Translations under genes and position numbers: made by a program | Source of the DNA: an uncultured Lachnospiraceae bacterium | GTDB lineage: Bacteria; Bacillota; Clostridia; Lachnospirales; Lachnospiraceae | Length of the DNA: 48,730 bases | NCBI GenBank assembly: GCA_910586555.1 | Contig: CAJUJY010000028.1 | Location: 1-48,730, forward strand | Reading direction: 5' to 3' | In this document: piece after piece, positions 1 to 8,286 of the stretch | How positions within the stretch are numbered: position 1 is the stretch's first letter | How the letters are laid out: each line of letters begins with the position of its first letter | The notes under the pieces: generated by a model | What the model saw: the letters and a program-made list of their open reading frames with translations, nothing else | Databases searched by the model: none | What the model was told of the DNA's origin: nothing

Positions 1-188
1 AAGCGGGTTGCCTGTAGGATTACTTTGGACTTGCCAGGACATAACATTCTGGCCTCTTAATTTAAAATAAACCGTGGATAACTATAAATTATCCTTTATT
101 ATCCTCTTGTACAGGAAGTATTAGTAAATATTTTTATTGCCAGATGACACTATACTGACATACTATAAAAGTACAATAAGCTTTGTAT

Positions 189-202
189 ACTACTATAGTA
201 GT
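189..202. promoter_or_regulatory. Predicted BlaI-type operator upstream of the LRR gene
   Basis: The perfect 14-bp palindrome ACTACTATAGTAGT lies 40 bp upstream of the LRR gene start. It differs at one central base from the palindrome that overlaps the start region of the blaI promoter at 24052-24065. BlaI/MecI repressors are known to bind short dyads at their own promoters. I infer that the BlaI of this window also controls this gene. I could not assign a convincing -35/-10 pair around this copy. Confidence 0.55.
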
Positions 203-242
203 TATGCAATTTATATTATACATAAAGAAAGAAGGAATTAAT

Positions 243-1556
243 ATGAAACATGGAAAAAAATATTTATTACCTGCCCTGCTTGCTTTAGGTCTTAGTATTA
301 CTGGAACTAACAGCCAGTTTATAAAAGAATGTAACACAGGTGTTACAAAAGCAGCAGAAACAGATTTTGTTATTGATGATAACAAAATATTAACAGCTTA
401 TAACGGAACAGATACAGATATAGTAATTCCTGATGGCATAACTGGAATAGGTGACAGGGTATTTTACAATTATACTAAGTTAAATAGCATTATTATTCCT
501 GATAGTGTTATAACTATAGGTGAAAAAACATTCTGGAATTGTAAAAACCTGGCAGAAATTACACTTCCAGACAATATAACAGAGATAGGAGCGGGTACAT
601 TTAAAAACTGCCGCAGTTTAACAAAGATTATTATTCCTGGCAATGTAAAAACTATAGAACAGGCATTATTTTCAGATTGTAGGAATTTAGAGGAAGTTGT
701 AATCCCTGATGGTGTAACAACTATAAAACCTGCTGCATTTTCTGGCTGCCACAGCTTAACAAAAGCCAGGCTTCCAGAAAATCTTGTTACTATAGAAGAT
801 TCTGCATTTTCCGGGTGCAAAAGTTTAACAAAAGTTTCTATCCCTGGCAATGTAAAATCCATAGGACACTTTGTATTTTCTAATTGTCAAAATTTAAAAG
901 AAATTAATATTCCTGCAAAAACAGAAATAATAGGTGATTCTGCATTTTCTGGGTGCAAAAATTTAATTTCAGTTATAGTTAAACAAAGTAATAAAAAATA
1001 CCAGTCAGAAGATGGTGTTTTATTTAAAAAAATTAAAAACGGACTGGAATTAATGCTATATCCTGCAAATAAAAAAGGAGCTGTATATAAAATTCCTGGC
1101 AAAACCCAGAAAATAGACAACGGGGCATTTACAGAGAATAAAAAGCTAAAAGAACTAGTACTTTCTGGAAATATGAAAAATATAAATTATCAAAACTCCT
1201 TGTTTTTTGGAATTAATAATTTAAAAACCTTAAAAATAAATATGAAAAAAGGAACAAAAGTTAATATAACCTTTATTATAGATAAGGACAGCAGCTTCGG
1301 CAGTTTAATGCCAGAAGCTGTACAAAAAAATAAAAACATTGCAAAAATAACCATGCCAAAAGAAAAGGAAAAGAATGATGATACAATAGATTATCCTTTA
1401 GCATATAAATTAAAGGGAACTATTAAAGCCAATAAAAAAGGAAAAACAGAAATTGTATTTAACAGGACAACTTTCCAGAATAAAAAAACTAGTGATAAAG
1501 AAGTTAAACAACAAAAGATAAAATTAAAAACAACACTGGAAATCACAGTAAAATAA
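243..1556 (+). CDS. BspA-like leucine-rich-repeat secreted protein
   Basis: This is a 437-residue secreted or surface protein. Residues 1 to about 25 (MKHGKKYLLPALLALGLS) form a signal peptide. From about residue 50 to 245 there are tandem 23-residue LRR_5 (BspA/TpLRR) units with the pattern IPxxVxxIxxxAFxxCxxL. A lysine-rich, less regular C-terminal part without a sortase motif follows. LRR_5 proteins of gut and oral bacteria usually mediate adhesion or protein binding at the cell surface; the ligand cannot be read from sequence. I chose the ATG at 243 over the upstream in-frame ATG at 183 because a GAAGGA ribosome binding site and the signal peptide fit it. The gene stands alone, with a terminator downstream and a palindrome matching the blaI operator upstream, so it may be regulated by BlaI. 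Confidence 0.85.
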   Translation: MKHGKKYLLPALLALGLSITGTNSQFIKECNTGVTKAAETDFVIDDNKILTAYNGTDTDIVIPDGITGIGDRVFYNYTKLNSIIIPDSVITIGEKTFWNCKNLAEITLPDNITEIGAGTFKNCRSLTKIIIPGNVKTIEQALFSDCRNLEEVVIPDGVTTIKPAAFSGCHSLTKARLPENLVTIEDSAFSGCKSLTKVSIPGNVKSIGHFVFSNCQNLKEINIPAKTEIIGDSAFSGCKNLISVIVKQSNKKYQSEDGVLFKKIKNGLELMLYPANKKGAVYKIPGKTQKIDNGAFTENKKLKELVLSGNMKNINYQNSLFFGINNLKTLKINMKKGTKVNITFIIDKDSSFGSLMPEAVQKNKNIAKITMPKEKEKNDDTIDYPLAYKLKGTIKANKKGKTEIVFNRTTFQNKKTSDKEVKQQKIKLKTTLEITVK

Positions 1557-1693
1557 CTTACATGCATTTTTATAATAACCTGCCAGGTATCTGTGCCTTT
1601 ATTCCATAGCTTGTAAAAAGCCCTCTTTTTTCAAGTAATATTATGCTAACCAGAATATTCAGGACAAATGTCTGCCTGGCACTTATCCAGCCA

Positions 1694-1738
1694 CCAGCCA
1701 TATATAATCCACATGGTATATTATATATGGCTGGTTTT
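1694..1738 (+). terminator. Rho-independent terminator after the LRR gene
   Basis: A strong hairpin (CCAGCCATATATAAT pairing with its complement, 9-nt loop region) is followed by TTTT. It lies 138 bp after the LRR stop. It is nearly symmetric and could also act on the convergent VanY transcript, which ends at 1778. Confidence 0.6.
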
Positions 1739-1777
1739 AACCAGATATTGCCAATATGCAATTAAAAAGGCAGTTTT

Positions 1778-2617
1778 TTATATATTTCCAATTCTTTCAT
1801 AAAATTCTTCAAGTGTAATATGTTTTTTCGTTATATATTTTGCTGCTTGTCTGCCAACATACCTGAAGTGCCAGGGTTCAAAATTAATTCCTGTAATCTC
1901 ACATTTATCCTCTGGATAACGCAATATAAAACCATATTTATAACAGTTATCACGCAGCCACTTATTTCCAGGTTCTTCCATCTGTGAAACGTCCATATTT
2001 GTATTACCTGAACAGAGTATATCAAGCGCAAGGCCTGTCTGGTGCTCACTACAGCCTGCCGGCATAGTTTCTTTATACACCTCTTGCAATGCTGCCTCAT
2101 ATGACATGCCATTTGCCATAAATGCATTTACATCTTCATCAATAAGGTTTTGCTGTTTTAAAGGGCTTCTGTATGCAGAGGCTATCCAGTAACTATATCC
2201 CTGTTTATCTGCATCTGCAAGCATTTCTACCAGGCTGTCATAAAGATATTCCGAAGCCTGTAACCTTCCATTACATATATACCTTAAACAAGGGTTATAA
2301 TCTTCTTGTAACCGGTGGTCTTTATTAGCAAGTACAAGAACCTTTTCATTATTATTATAAATTCCAAGGCATCTTTTATTTTTTATTTTACCTTTATTGC
2401 CAGTTTTAAAGTTGATGTTGCTGGCATTATTTCCATTTAAGAAACTCTTTTTATTATTTTTTTTACCATGGTTATCATCTAAATATACACTATAACCTGG
2501 CTCTGCAAGAACTCCTGTTTTACTGCTGCCATTAATGAAGGAAAAGCAAAACAGGCATAAAACTGCTGCCAGGCCGCCAGAACAACACAATACACATTTA
2601 AAAATTTTTCTTAACAT
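1778..2617 (-). CDS. VanY-family D-alanyl-D-alanine carboxypeptidase
   Basis: This 279-residue secreted peptidase belongs to family M15B (VanY). Residues 1-30 are a hydrophobic signal or anchor segment, and residues 30 to about 95 are a low-complexity linker. The catalytic domain carries the zinc-site pattern: SAYRS, then SEHQTGLALD with H192 and D199, and EPWHFRYVG with E247 and H250. Such enzymes trim the terminal D-Ala from peptidoglycan stem peptides. No other van genes are nearby, so a housekeeping wall role is more likely than glycopeptide resistance. The start is supported by GGAGAG just upstream. The gene is convergent with the LRR gene. Confidence 0.85.
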   Translation of the reverse strand: MLRKIFKCVLCCSGGLAAVLCLFCFSFINGSSKTGVLAEPGYSVYLDDNHGKKNNKKSFLNGNNASNINFKTGNKGKIKNKRCLGIYNNNEKVLVLANKDHRLQEDYNPCLRYICNGRLQASEYLYDSLVEMLADADKQGYSYWIASAYRSPLKQQNLIDEDVNAFMANGMSYEAALQEVYKETMPAGCSEHQTGLALDILCSGNTNMDVSQMEEPGNKWLRDNCYKYGFILRYPEDKCEITGINFEPWHFRYVGRQAAKYITKKHITLEEFYERIGNI

Positions 2618-2743
2618 TACAGTACTCTCCTTTACCTAAAATTATAACCTGTTTTATATTTAAAATTTTAGATAATAATAACCTGCTGCTGTATATCTTT
2701 TATTGCATAGTTGTATCATAAATGTATATTTTGCTTGTTTTAA

Positions 2744-2878
2744 CAAATATTAACCAAATCAAAAAATATTGAAGTCACCGTACTAGAAGAAAGCGCATGT
2801 TTTGGTGGCATATCTAAAACAGTAGAATATAAGGGACACCGCCTTTTTTCAAACAAACCTGTTATTTTATGGTAGTAT
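2744..2878 (+). pseudogene. Remnant of an FAD-dependent oxidoreductase (N-terminal Rossmann end)
   Basis: One open frame of 44 codons between stops encodes IEVTVLEESACFGGISKTV and then EYKGHRLFSNKPVI. This matches the beta2 end of the Rossmann fold and the GGIsrTVeYKGyR motif of the protoporphyrinogen-oxidase/UDP-galactopyranose-mutase-like amine oxidases. There is no start codon, no GxGxxG strand before it, and a TAG follows at once, so only a scrap of a gene remains. The residues DIGGH, normally following this motif, are missing. The identification rests on motif recall, not on a search. Confidence 0.5.
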
Positions 2879-2964
2879 ATGCTTTTCACTAATGCCGTTT
2901 ATTACCAGCCTGGATTTAATCTCATGGTCATCAACGCTGTTATAAAACACATTGTATAAAATAT

Positions 2965-3058
2965 GGGCTGCCGCATTAAGAATAAAAGTGCAAAATATAG
3001 TATTTTAGTAAAATAAATTTTCTATATATTGCATAATATTTTCTTAATACGGCAGCCC
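2965..3058. repeat. 94-bp inverted repeat (MITE-like) between VanY and the DUF5688 gene
   Basis: The 18-bp arms GGGCTGCCGCATTAAGAA and TTCTTAATACGGCAGCCC are complementary except at one position. They enclose an AT-rich 58-bp interior. The left arm plus the following TAAAAG recurs nearly identically at 41409 as part of a short hairpin. It may be a small non-autonomous element or a transferred terminator. The rest of the 2618-3165 gap holds the oxidoreductase remnant and AT-rich sequence. Confidence 0.55.
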
Positions 3059-3165
3059 CGTTTATAACGGAATATTGTTTATTATCTATATTATAATTTA
3101 GCGTAATAAAGATTTTATAGAAATGATATAATATAAATAGATATAAGAATTTACAGATTTAAAAA

Positions 3166-4110
3166 TTAATTACAAATTTTAATTATATTCTTTTCTGATG
3201 AATAATAATAAACCATGTCAGACAGAACTTCTTCAGCAGCTACACAGTTTATATTAACTTCTTCTACCATTTTTTTAAGGCTGTCCGGTGAAACCTGCCC
3301 GTTATCTGGTATTATAAGCAGTTCATGTATACTGCTTGGAATTATATATAACCCGGTTTCTGCCATTTTTCCTATATCCTTCAGGCAGTCTGGATAAAGT
3401 ATTGCCGCAGCGCCATGTACCCCTTTTCTGTTTGTAAGGACAAATGGCATTTCCCCTTCACAATAACTACAGTCTTCAATCCCGTCAAATGCATCTGGCA
3501 TTTCCTGTATTCCTGTTTCTAATACTTCTTTTTCTAATACACTTCTTAACATAGATTTAAGCGGGCAGAACACTTTTGGAAACAGCCTTTCTGTATTCCG
3601 TATTGCAACTGTATACAAAGTTTTTACAGTCATTCCCCATCTTTCCATTATTGAATTAGAAATACGTACAGATCCCGTTCCATTTTCATCTTCAACTACA
3701 AGACAGTAAAATATAATTGCCATATCAAGAAATGGTATATATGGTATTTCTTTTAAAAGCTGGCTGTTTTTTTCATATGACACAAGCCGGCATACTATTT
3801 TACCCATGCAGTTGTTAATATCCATACTAAAACCTTTAAATCCGCCAGCCTGCATTTTATTATATTTTTCTTCCATTTCTTTTGCAATATATTCAATGTC
3901 TGTCCCTTTTAAATAATCTTCATAATAAAATTGTAAATAAAAGTTAGGTGATACATTTTTTCCATCTTCTACAATTACCATACCTTCAAGTTCCAGGGAA
4001 TTATTTTTAATAATATTATGTATTTCAATACCTGCCCTTCCATTAAAATCTTTTTCAAGTTCTAAAACCAGCATACGTTTAAATTCTTTGTAAGTATACC
4101 TGTCCTCCAT
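3166..4110 (-). CDS. DUF5688-like protein of unknown function
   Basis: This 314-residue protein is soluble, with no signal peptide or membrane segment. Its opening (YKEFKRMLVLELEKDF), the phrase NNSLELEGMVI and the NVSPNFYLQFYYEDYLKG stretch match my memory of DUF5688, a family largely restricted to Lachnospiraceae and often present in many copies per genome. No catalytic motif is visible and the family has no established function. The start ATG is preceded by GAGAGGACAG. It appears to be monocistronic, with a hairpin between it and the next minus-strand gene. Confidence 0.65.
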   Translation of the reverse strand: MEDRYTYKEFKRMLVLELEKDFNGRAGIEIHNIIKNNSLELEGMVIVEDGKNVSPNFYLQFYYEDYLKGTDIEYIAKEMEEKYNKMQAGGFKGFSMDINNCMGKIVCRLVSYEKNSQLLKEIPYIPFLDMAIIFYCLVVEDENGTGSVRISNSIMERWGMTVKTLYTVAIRNTERLFPKVFCPLKSMLRSVLEKEVLETGIQEMPDAFDGIEDCSYCEGEMPFVLTNRKGVHGAAAILYPDCLKDIGKMAETGLYIIPSSIHELLIIPDNGQVSPDSLKKMVEEVNINCVAAEEVLSDMVYYYSSEKNIIKICN

Positions 4111-4152
4111 TGCCTGTCCTCTCTTTCTTCCTGTTTTATTTATACAAAACCA

Positions 4153-4182
4153 GAGTGCCAGACAATTCCTGGTCTGGCACTC
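4153..4182 (-). terminator. Hairpin upstream of the DUF5688-like gene
   Basis: GAGTGCCAGAC pairs with GTCTGGCACTC around a short loop. On the minus strand it is followed by TGGTTTTG, a weak terminator tail. No gene ends immediately before it, so it may be left from a lost transcript or act as a leader hairpin for the gene that starts at 4110. Apart from this and the repeat at 4687-4755, I see nothing coding in 4111-4757. Confidence 0.35.
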
Positions 4183-4686
4183 CAGCCTGTTAAGAAAACC
4201 CCTTTGCTTCCAACTGTTACCAAAGGTAATAAAAGTATAAACTCTATTTTACGTTTTAATATAAATATGGGAAAATTTAACGGTCTATTTATGCAAATAA
4301 CGAAAATGTATACAGATTTTTTGGGGAAATTCATAATAACACAATTTAATTTATTTTGCACCGCAAAGAGATTTTCTATAAAATATACTACTAGATATAC
4401 ATACATAATACAATGTTATGGTTATATAAAAAAAATGCCACAGAATATCGTATCCTACAAACCAGAAATTGCTTTTTATAATTATCTGTTTTTTATTTTG
4501 TGCAATAATGCTTTTTATTCCATGTAAGTTATACAACATGCACAATATTTACAACAAAAAATACCTTAAAAGCCTGTATTTACATAGTTTAATGTACTTT
4601 ATAGAATACTGTGTTCTGGTCTTTCCTATATTTAACCAGATTTTTAAAGATATACTTACTTATACTTTTTTTATTTTTAAAAATAA

Positions 4687-4755
4687 TTTAACCTCATCAA
4701 GCAAGTTCCAAACCCGCCGCTTAAAAAGTGGTGGTTTTTACTTAATGAGGTTAAA
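4687..4755 (-). repeat. Structured repeat family, copy 1 (compact form)
   Basis: Read on the minus strand it starts TTTAACCTCATTAAGTAA, has TTAAGCGGCGGGTTTGG and CTTGCTT, and closes with GATGAGGTTAAA. These are the conserved blocks of the copies at 9852, 16513 and 48678. The outer arms AACCTCAT/ATGAGGTT pair, and a central hairpin pairs AAACC..CACTT with AAGCGGCGGGTTT. It lacks the 3' domain of the longer copies. It begins two bases after the stop of the 183-aa gene and could end that transcript. Confidence 0.6.
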
Positions 4756-4757
4756 TA

Positions 4758-5309
4758 TTAATCATCAAAGCAAAGTGTAACTTCCAGTTCTTCCCACTGG
4801 CAGTTTACAATTTCTGGCAGAAGTTTTGTGTCAAATCCAAGCCTGTCCTTTAAATAACCATGGAAATCAAATTCTTCCGGGCCAGACTGCCAGATAAATT
4901 TCTCTCCTGGCACTGTAAAGTAAAAATCCCTGTCCTTAAATATGCCCATAACCGAATCCCCCCAGGAGTTTTTTGTATCAACTACCGAGAAAAATAATGG
5001 TTTTGTCTGGTTTTTTGGAATTGCCAGGCAGAACTTTTTTGGTACTTTATCAAACCACAGCATAAGATTCTGGTAATTATAAAAATTCCAGTGCCCTGCT
5101 ACTCTCTCTGTATATGGAAATTCTAGGTATATCCATTTATTGTCACCAGGAATATGTACCATATAAAACTTGCACTCTGCTTTTATATCACCGCCACAAA
5201 TATCTGCATATTCTTTAATTTTTTCTTTTATGTTATCTATTGTTGTGTTATGGAAAAGTATAGCACATTTGTAATCTTTTAAATCAGGAATGAAATTTCT
5301 ATTTCCCAT
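4758..5309 (-). CDS. Hypothetical protein, 183 aa
   Basis: I do not recognise this family. It is a soluble 183-residue protein rich in aromatic residues (several Trp and Phe), without signal peptide or membrane segments. Its middle (IYLEFPYTERVAGHWNFYNY, then LMLWFDKVPKK) suggests a compact alpha/beta fold of the kind seen in immunity-like or SMI1-like cytoplasmic proteins, but this is only an impression. A strong AGGAGG site lies before the start. It ends against the compact repeat copy and is only 26 bp downstream of the nfnB-side genes' opposite boundary, so it may be transcribed together with nfnA-nfnB as the last gene. Confidence 0.7.
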   Translation of the reverse strand: MGNRNFIPDLKDYKCAILFHNTTIDNIKEKIKEYADICGGDIKAECKFYMVHIPGDNKWIYLEFPYTERVAGHWNFYNYQNLMLWFDKVPKKFCLAIPKNQTKPLFFSVVDTKNSWGDSVMGIFKDRDFYFTVPGEKFIWQSGPEEFDFHGYLKDRLGFDTKLLPEIVNCQWEELEVTLCFDD

Positions 5310-5335
5310 TATATGCCTCCTATGCTGCTTATGTT

Positions 5336-6724
5336 TTACTTGCTAAGAAATCCATCTATACCTTTAGCTGCGGCTTTTCCTGCACCCATGGCAAGTATAA
5401 CTGTTGCAGCTCCTGTTACGGCATCTCCGCCTGCATAAACTGCTGCTTTTGATGTGCTTCCATCTGTTTCCTCTGCTACAATGCACTTTCTTTTGTTTAC
5501 CTCAAGCCCTTCTGTTGTTGAAGAAATAAGAGGGTTAGGGCTTGTGCCGAGTGACATTATAACTGTATCCACATCAAGCACAAATTCCGAACCAGGAATT
5601 TCAACAGGGCTTCTGCGTCCTGAACTGTCGGGTTCACCAAGTTCCATACGTATGCATTTCATGCCTTTTACATTGCCGTTTTCATCTTCAAATATTTCAA
5701 CAGGATTTGCTAAAAGGTCAAATATAATACCCTCTTCCTTTGCATGGTGTACCTCTTCAACCCTTGCTGGAAGTTCTGCTTCACTGCGGCGGTATACAAT
5801 ATGCACATCTGCACCAAGGCGTAATGCTGTCCTTGCAGCGTCCATTGCTACATTACCTCCGCCTACTACTGCTACCTTCTTTCCTGCTGATATAGGGGTA
5901 TCATAGTTTTCATCAAATGCTTTCATAAGATTGCTTCTTGTAAGGTATTCATTAGCAGAAAATACACCATTGGCATTTTCACCAGGTATTCCCATAAATC
6001 TTGGAAGTCCTGCACCAGAACCAATAAATACAGCATCAAAGCCTTCTTCATTAAGCAGCTCATCAATAGTAACCGCCTTGCCTATTACAACATTTGTTTC
6101 AATCTTTACACCAAGTGCCTTGACATTTTCAATTTCACTGTCAACAACACTGCTTTTTGGAAGACGGAATTCTGGTATTCCATATGATAATACACCACCG
6201 GCTTTATGGAGTGCTTCAAAAATTGTAACATCATAGCCAAGTTTTGCAAGGTCACCTGCACATGTAAGCCCTGCCGGCCCTGAACCTATAACCGCTACTT
6301 TCTTTCCTTTCTGGACAGCCGCTTTAACAGGTTTAATTCCATTTTCCCTTGCAGTATCAGCAACAAAACGTTCAAGTTTCCCTATAGAAACAGCATCACC
6401 CTTGATTCCACGTATACACTTTGCTTCACACTGGCTTTCCTGTGGACAGACACGTCCACATACAGCAGGAAGTGCTGAATATTTGTTAATTACATGGAAG
6501 GCCTCTGAAAACCTGCCATCTTCAACTTCCTTTATAAATCCTGGAATATCTATATTTACAGGACACCCCTTTACACATTGCGGGTTCTTGCATTTAAGGC
6601 AGCGTGATGCTTCTGCCATTGCTTCTTCTTTATTATATCCTAAACATACTTCTTCAAAATTAGCTGCACGCACTTTTGGCTCCTGTTCACGTACAGGCAC
6701 TTTCTTCAAAACATCTGTTTCCAT
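5336..6724 (-). CDS. nfnB: NfnB / GltA-like NADPH-binding flavoprotein subunit
   Basis: This 462-residue protein resembles the small subunit of glutamate synthase. Two N-terminal [4Fe-4S] motifs use C42, C45, C50, C54 and C89, C93, C99, C103. They are followed by an FAD Rossmann motif (VAVIGSGPAGLTCAGDLA, about 142-160) and an NADP Rossmann motif (VAVVGGGNVAMDAAR, about 283-298). No large glutamate synthase subunit is nearby, whereas the gene directly upstream encodes an NfnA-like subunit. That pairing is the NADH-dependent ferredoxin:NADP oxidoreductase NfnAB, which couples reduced ferredoxin and NADH to NADPH formation by flavin-based electron bifurcation. Many databases label such proteins gltA. 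The start follows GGAGG. Confidence 0.85.
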   Translation of the reverse strand: METDVLKKVPVREQEPKVRAANFEEVCLGYNKEEAMAEASRCLKCKNPQCVKGCPVNIDIPGFIKEVEDGRFSEAFHVINKYSALPAVCGRVCPQESQCEAKCIRGIKGDAVSIGKLERFVADTARENGIKPVKAAVQKGKKVAVIGSGPAGLTCAGDLAKLGYDVTIFEALHKAGGVLSYGIPEFRLPKSSVVDSEIENVKALGVKIETNVVIGKAVTIDELLNEEGFDAVFIGSGAGLPRFMGIPGENANGVFSANEYLTRSNLMKAFDENYDTPISAGKKVAVVGGGNVAMDAARTALRLGADVHIVYRRSEAELPARVEEVHHAKEEGIIFDLLANPVEIFEDENGNVKGMKCIRMELGEPDSSGRRSPVEIPGSEFVLDVDTVIMSLGTSPNPLISSTTEGLEVNKRKCIVAEETDGSTSKAAVYAGGDAVTGAATVILAMGAGKAAAKGIDGFLSK

Positions 6725-6816
6725 TAATCTGCTTCCTCCATTTCTGTGCTAATGCTATGCAATAAACTGGTATTTATGCCATACAAACCATGTATTATGT
6801 ATTGTATGTGCTAAGT

Positions 6817-7698
6817 TTAATTACAATTTCCACATCCGCCATGGTGTGTGTCACCTTCTTCAAGGCGTAACATTGCCCGTCCTTCTTCTGTTTTATACAT
6901 TCCCTGGCGGCGCATGGCCTGGTCAAAGTCAACAAGATGCCCGTCAAATTCCGGCCCGTCAACACATGCAAACTTAATTTCATTACCAACTTGTAAGCGG
7001 CATGCACCACACATTCCAGTACCATCAACCATTATAGGATTCATACTTACAATAGTTGGTATTCCAAGCTCTTTTGTAAGAAGTGAAACAAACTTCATCA
7101 TAACCATAGGGCCTATTGCAACTACCCTTGTATATTTCTTTCCCTGGTTTTTAACAAGTTCATTAATCTGGTCACAGCCATTACCCTTAAAACCATATGA
7201 ACCATCATCAGTAGCAACATAAAGGTTAGCAGCAACCTTTTTCATTTCATTTTCAAGGATAATAATATCCTTTGTACGCGCCCCGATTATAACATCTGCA
7301 TCAATGCCATGTTCTTTAAGCCATTTTACCTGTGGGTAAACAGGGGCAGTACCTACACCTCCACATACAAAAAGAATATTTTCCTTCTTTAATTCATCTT
7401 CTGTCATATCCACAAGTTCAGAAGCACAGCCAAGCGGACCTGCAAAATCCATAAATAACTGGCCCTCTTCATATTCTGCCATTTTCTTTGTAGAAGCACC
7501 AACAACCTGGAATACTATTGTAACTGTGCCCTTTGAAGCATCATAATCACATACAGTAAGTGGAATCCTCTCTCCCTCTTCATCTATTTTTACAATAACA
7601 AACTGCCCAGGTTTACATGATTTGGCCACCCTTGGGGCTTTAATATCCATAAGCCATATATTATTGGCAAGATATTCTTTCTTTAAAATTTTAAACAT
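6817..7698 (-). CDS. nfnA: NfnA-like FAD/NAD-binding [2Fe-2S] subunit
   Basis: This 293-residue protein is of the sulfide dehydrogenase/dihydroorotate dehydrogenase electron-transfer subunit (PyrK-like) family. The N-terminal half is a ferredoxin-reductase beta barrel binding FAD, and VCGGVGTAPVYPQ (about 111-123) starts the NAD site. D225, C230, C233 and C245 match the unusual Asp plus three Cys set that binds the [2Fe-2S] cluster in structurally known NfnA. The C-terminal tail ends in a CGNCN motif. It lies 92 bp upstream of nfnB in the same direction with an optimal GGAGG site, so the two form an operon. A lone PyrK-like role is less likely because no pyrD is adjacent. Confidence 0.85.
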   Translation of the reverse strand: MFKILKKEYLANNIWLMDIKAPRVAKSCKPGQFVIVKIDEEGERIPLTVCDYDASKGTVTIVFQVVGASTKKMAEYEEGQLFMDFAGPLGCASELVDMTEDELKKENILFVCGGVGTAPVYPQVKWLKEHGIDADVIIGARTKDIIILENEMKKVAANLYVATDDGSYGFKGNGCDQINELVKNQGKKYTRVVAIGPMVMMKFVSLLTKELGIPTIVSMNPIMVDGTGMCGACRLQVGNEIKFACVDGPEFDGHLVDFDQAMRRQGMYKTEEGRAMLRLEEGDTHHGGCGNCN

Positions 7699-7774
7699 AA
7701 TAAGCCTCCGTTTTTTATTTATCTATAGTTACAATCCACCTGCTTTTTTTACATTAGCCAGATAATATCTGTTT

Positions 7775-8269
7775 TCATATTTTAAAAATATCCAGGTTAG
7801 CACATTTTGATAAAAAACTGTTTGCATATCTTTCATCATTACTTACATTCCCGCCAAACCATTCCGGCGGCACAAAGTTTGCGGCATCTTCTTCATCCGC
7901 AAATTCCACTTCAATAAAATACAATCCTTTTAACCTTCCTTCAAAAATGTCCAGTTCACCTGTATGTCCATCAGAAAGTGGTATAATATATCTTGTTTTT
8001 TCTATAATGTAGCCATCTGTTTTCTGGCGCAGGTGTTCATATCCCTCTCTGGACAGAGGAGCTTCTATTTCGGTATTTATCCTTACACCAGGGTTTGCTT
8101 TGCCCTGGTTTTCTGGCAATGCCTTGTAAGTTAAAATATACTGGTTCCCACTCCTGCGTATTCGTAAAACAGGGGAAGAACAAAGATACCCCTGTTCTAT
8201 ATCCTTTTTCTTATATTTGCTAAGATCCGCAGGCAGGGATTTTACAAGAAACTTCTTTTCTATTTCCAT
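7775..8269 (-). CDS. CYTH-domain protein (triphosphatase family)
   Basis: This 164-residue protein starts with the CYTH signature ExExK (MEIEKKFLV). It retains the alternating charged residues of the tunnel fold, for example RIRR near residue 37-40, TYKALPE, and the late acidic strands FIEVEFADEEDAANF. CYTH proteins hydrolyse triphosphate substrates such as inorganic tripolyphosphate or thiamine triphosphate with metal ions, or make cAMP in some lineages. Single-domain bacterial forms of this size are usually inorganic triphosphatases. It lies upstream of nfnA with a 76-bp gap and just after a small membrane-protein gene. Confidence 0.85.
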   Translation of the reverse strand: MEIEKKFLVKSLPADLSKYKKKDIEQGYLCSSPVLRIRRSGNQYILTYKALPENQGKANPGVRINTEIEAPLSREGYEHLRQKTDGYIIEKTRYIIPLSDGHTGELDIFEGRLKGLYFIEVEFADEEDAANFVPPEWFGGNVSNDERYANSFLSKCANLDIFKI

Positions 8270-8286
8270 ATTTTTACCTTGCCCTG

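Noticed and set aside
1570..1761. 63-codon minus-strand frame between the LRR gene and vanY
   Set aside because: It covers the terminator palindrome, has no ribosome binding site and encodes no recognisable pattern.
2880..2975. Short minus-strand frame (HILYNVFYNSVDDHEIKSR...) before the 94-bp repeat
   Set aside because: It looks somewhat protein-like, but it has no start signal and I cannot match it to any family.
4204..4527. 107-codon plus-strand frame in the 4.1-4.7 kb gap
   Set aside because: AT-rich, low-complexity translation with no ribosome binding site or family resemblance; long frames arise easily in such sequence.
4687..4755. Interpretation of the structured repeats as integron attC sites (YYYAAC ... 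GTTRRRY ends)
   Set aside because: Only the compact copy satisfies both end motifs; the full copies end in GTTGTTT and GTTATTT, there is no integrase and no cassette array.
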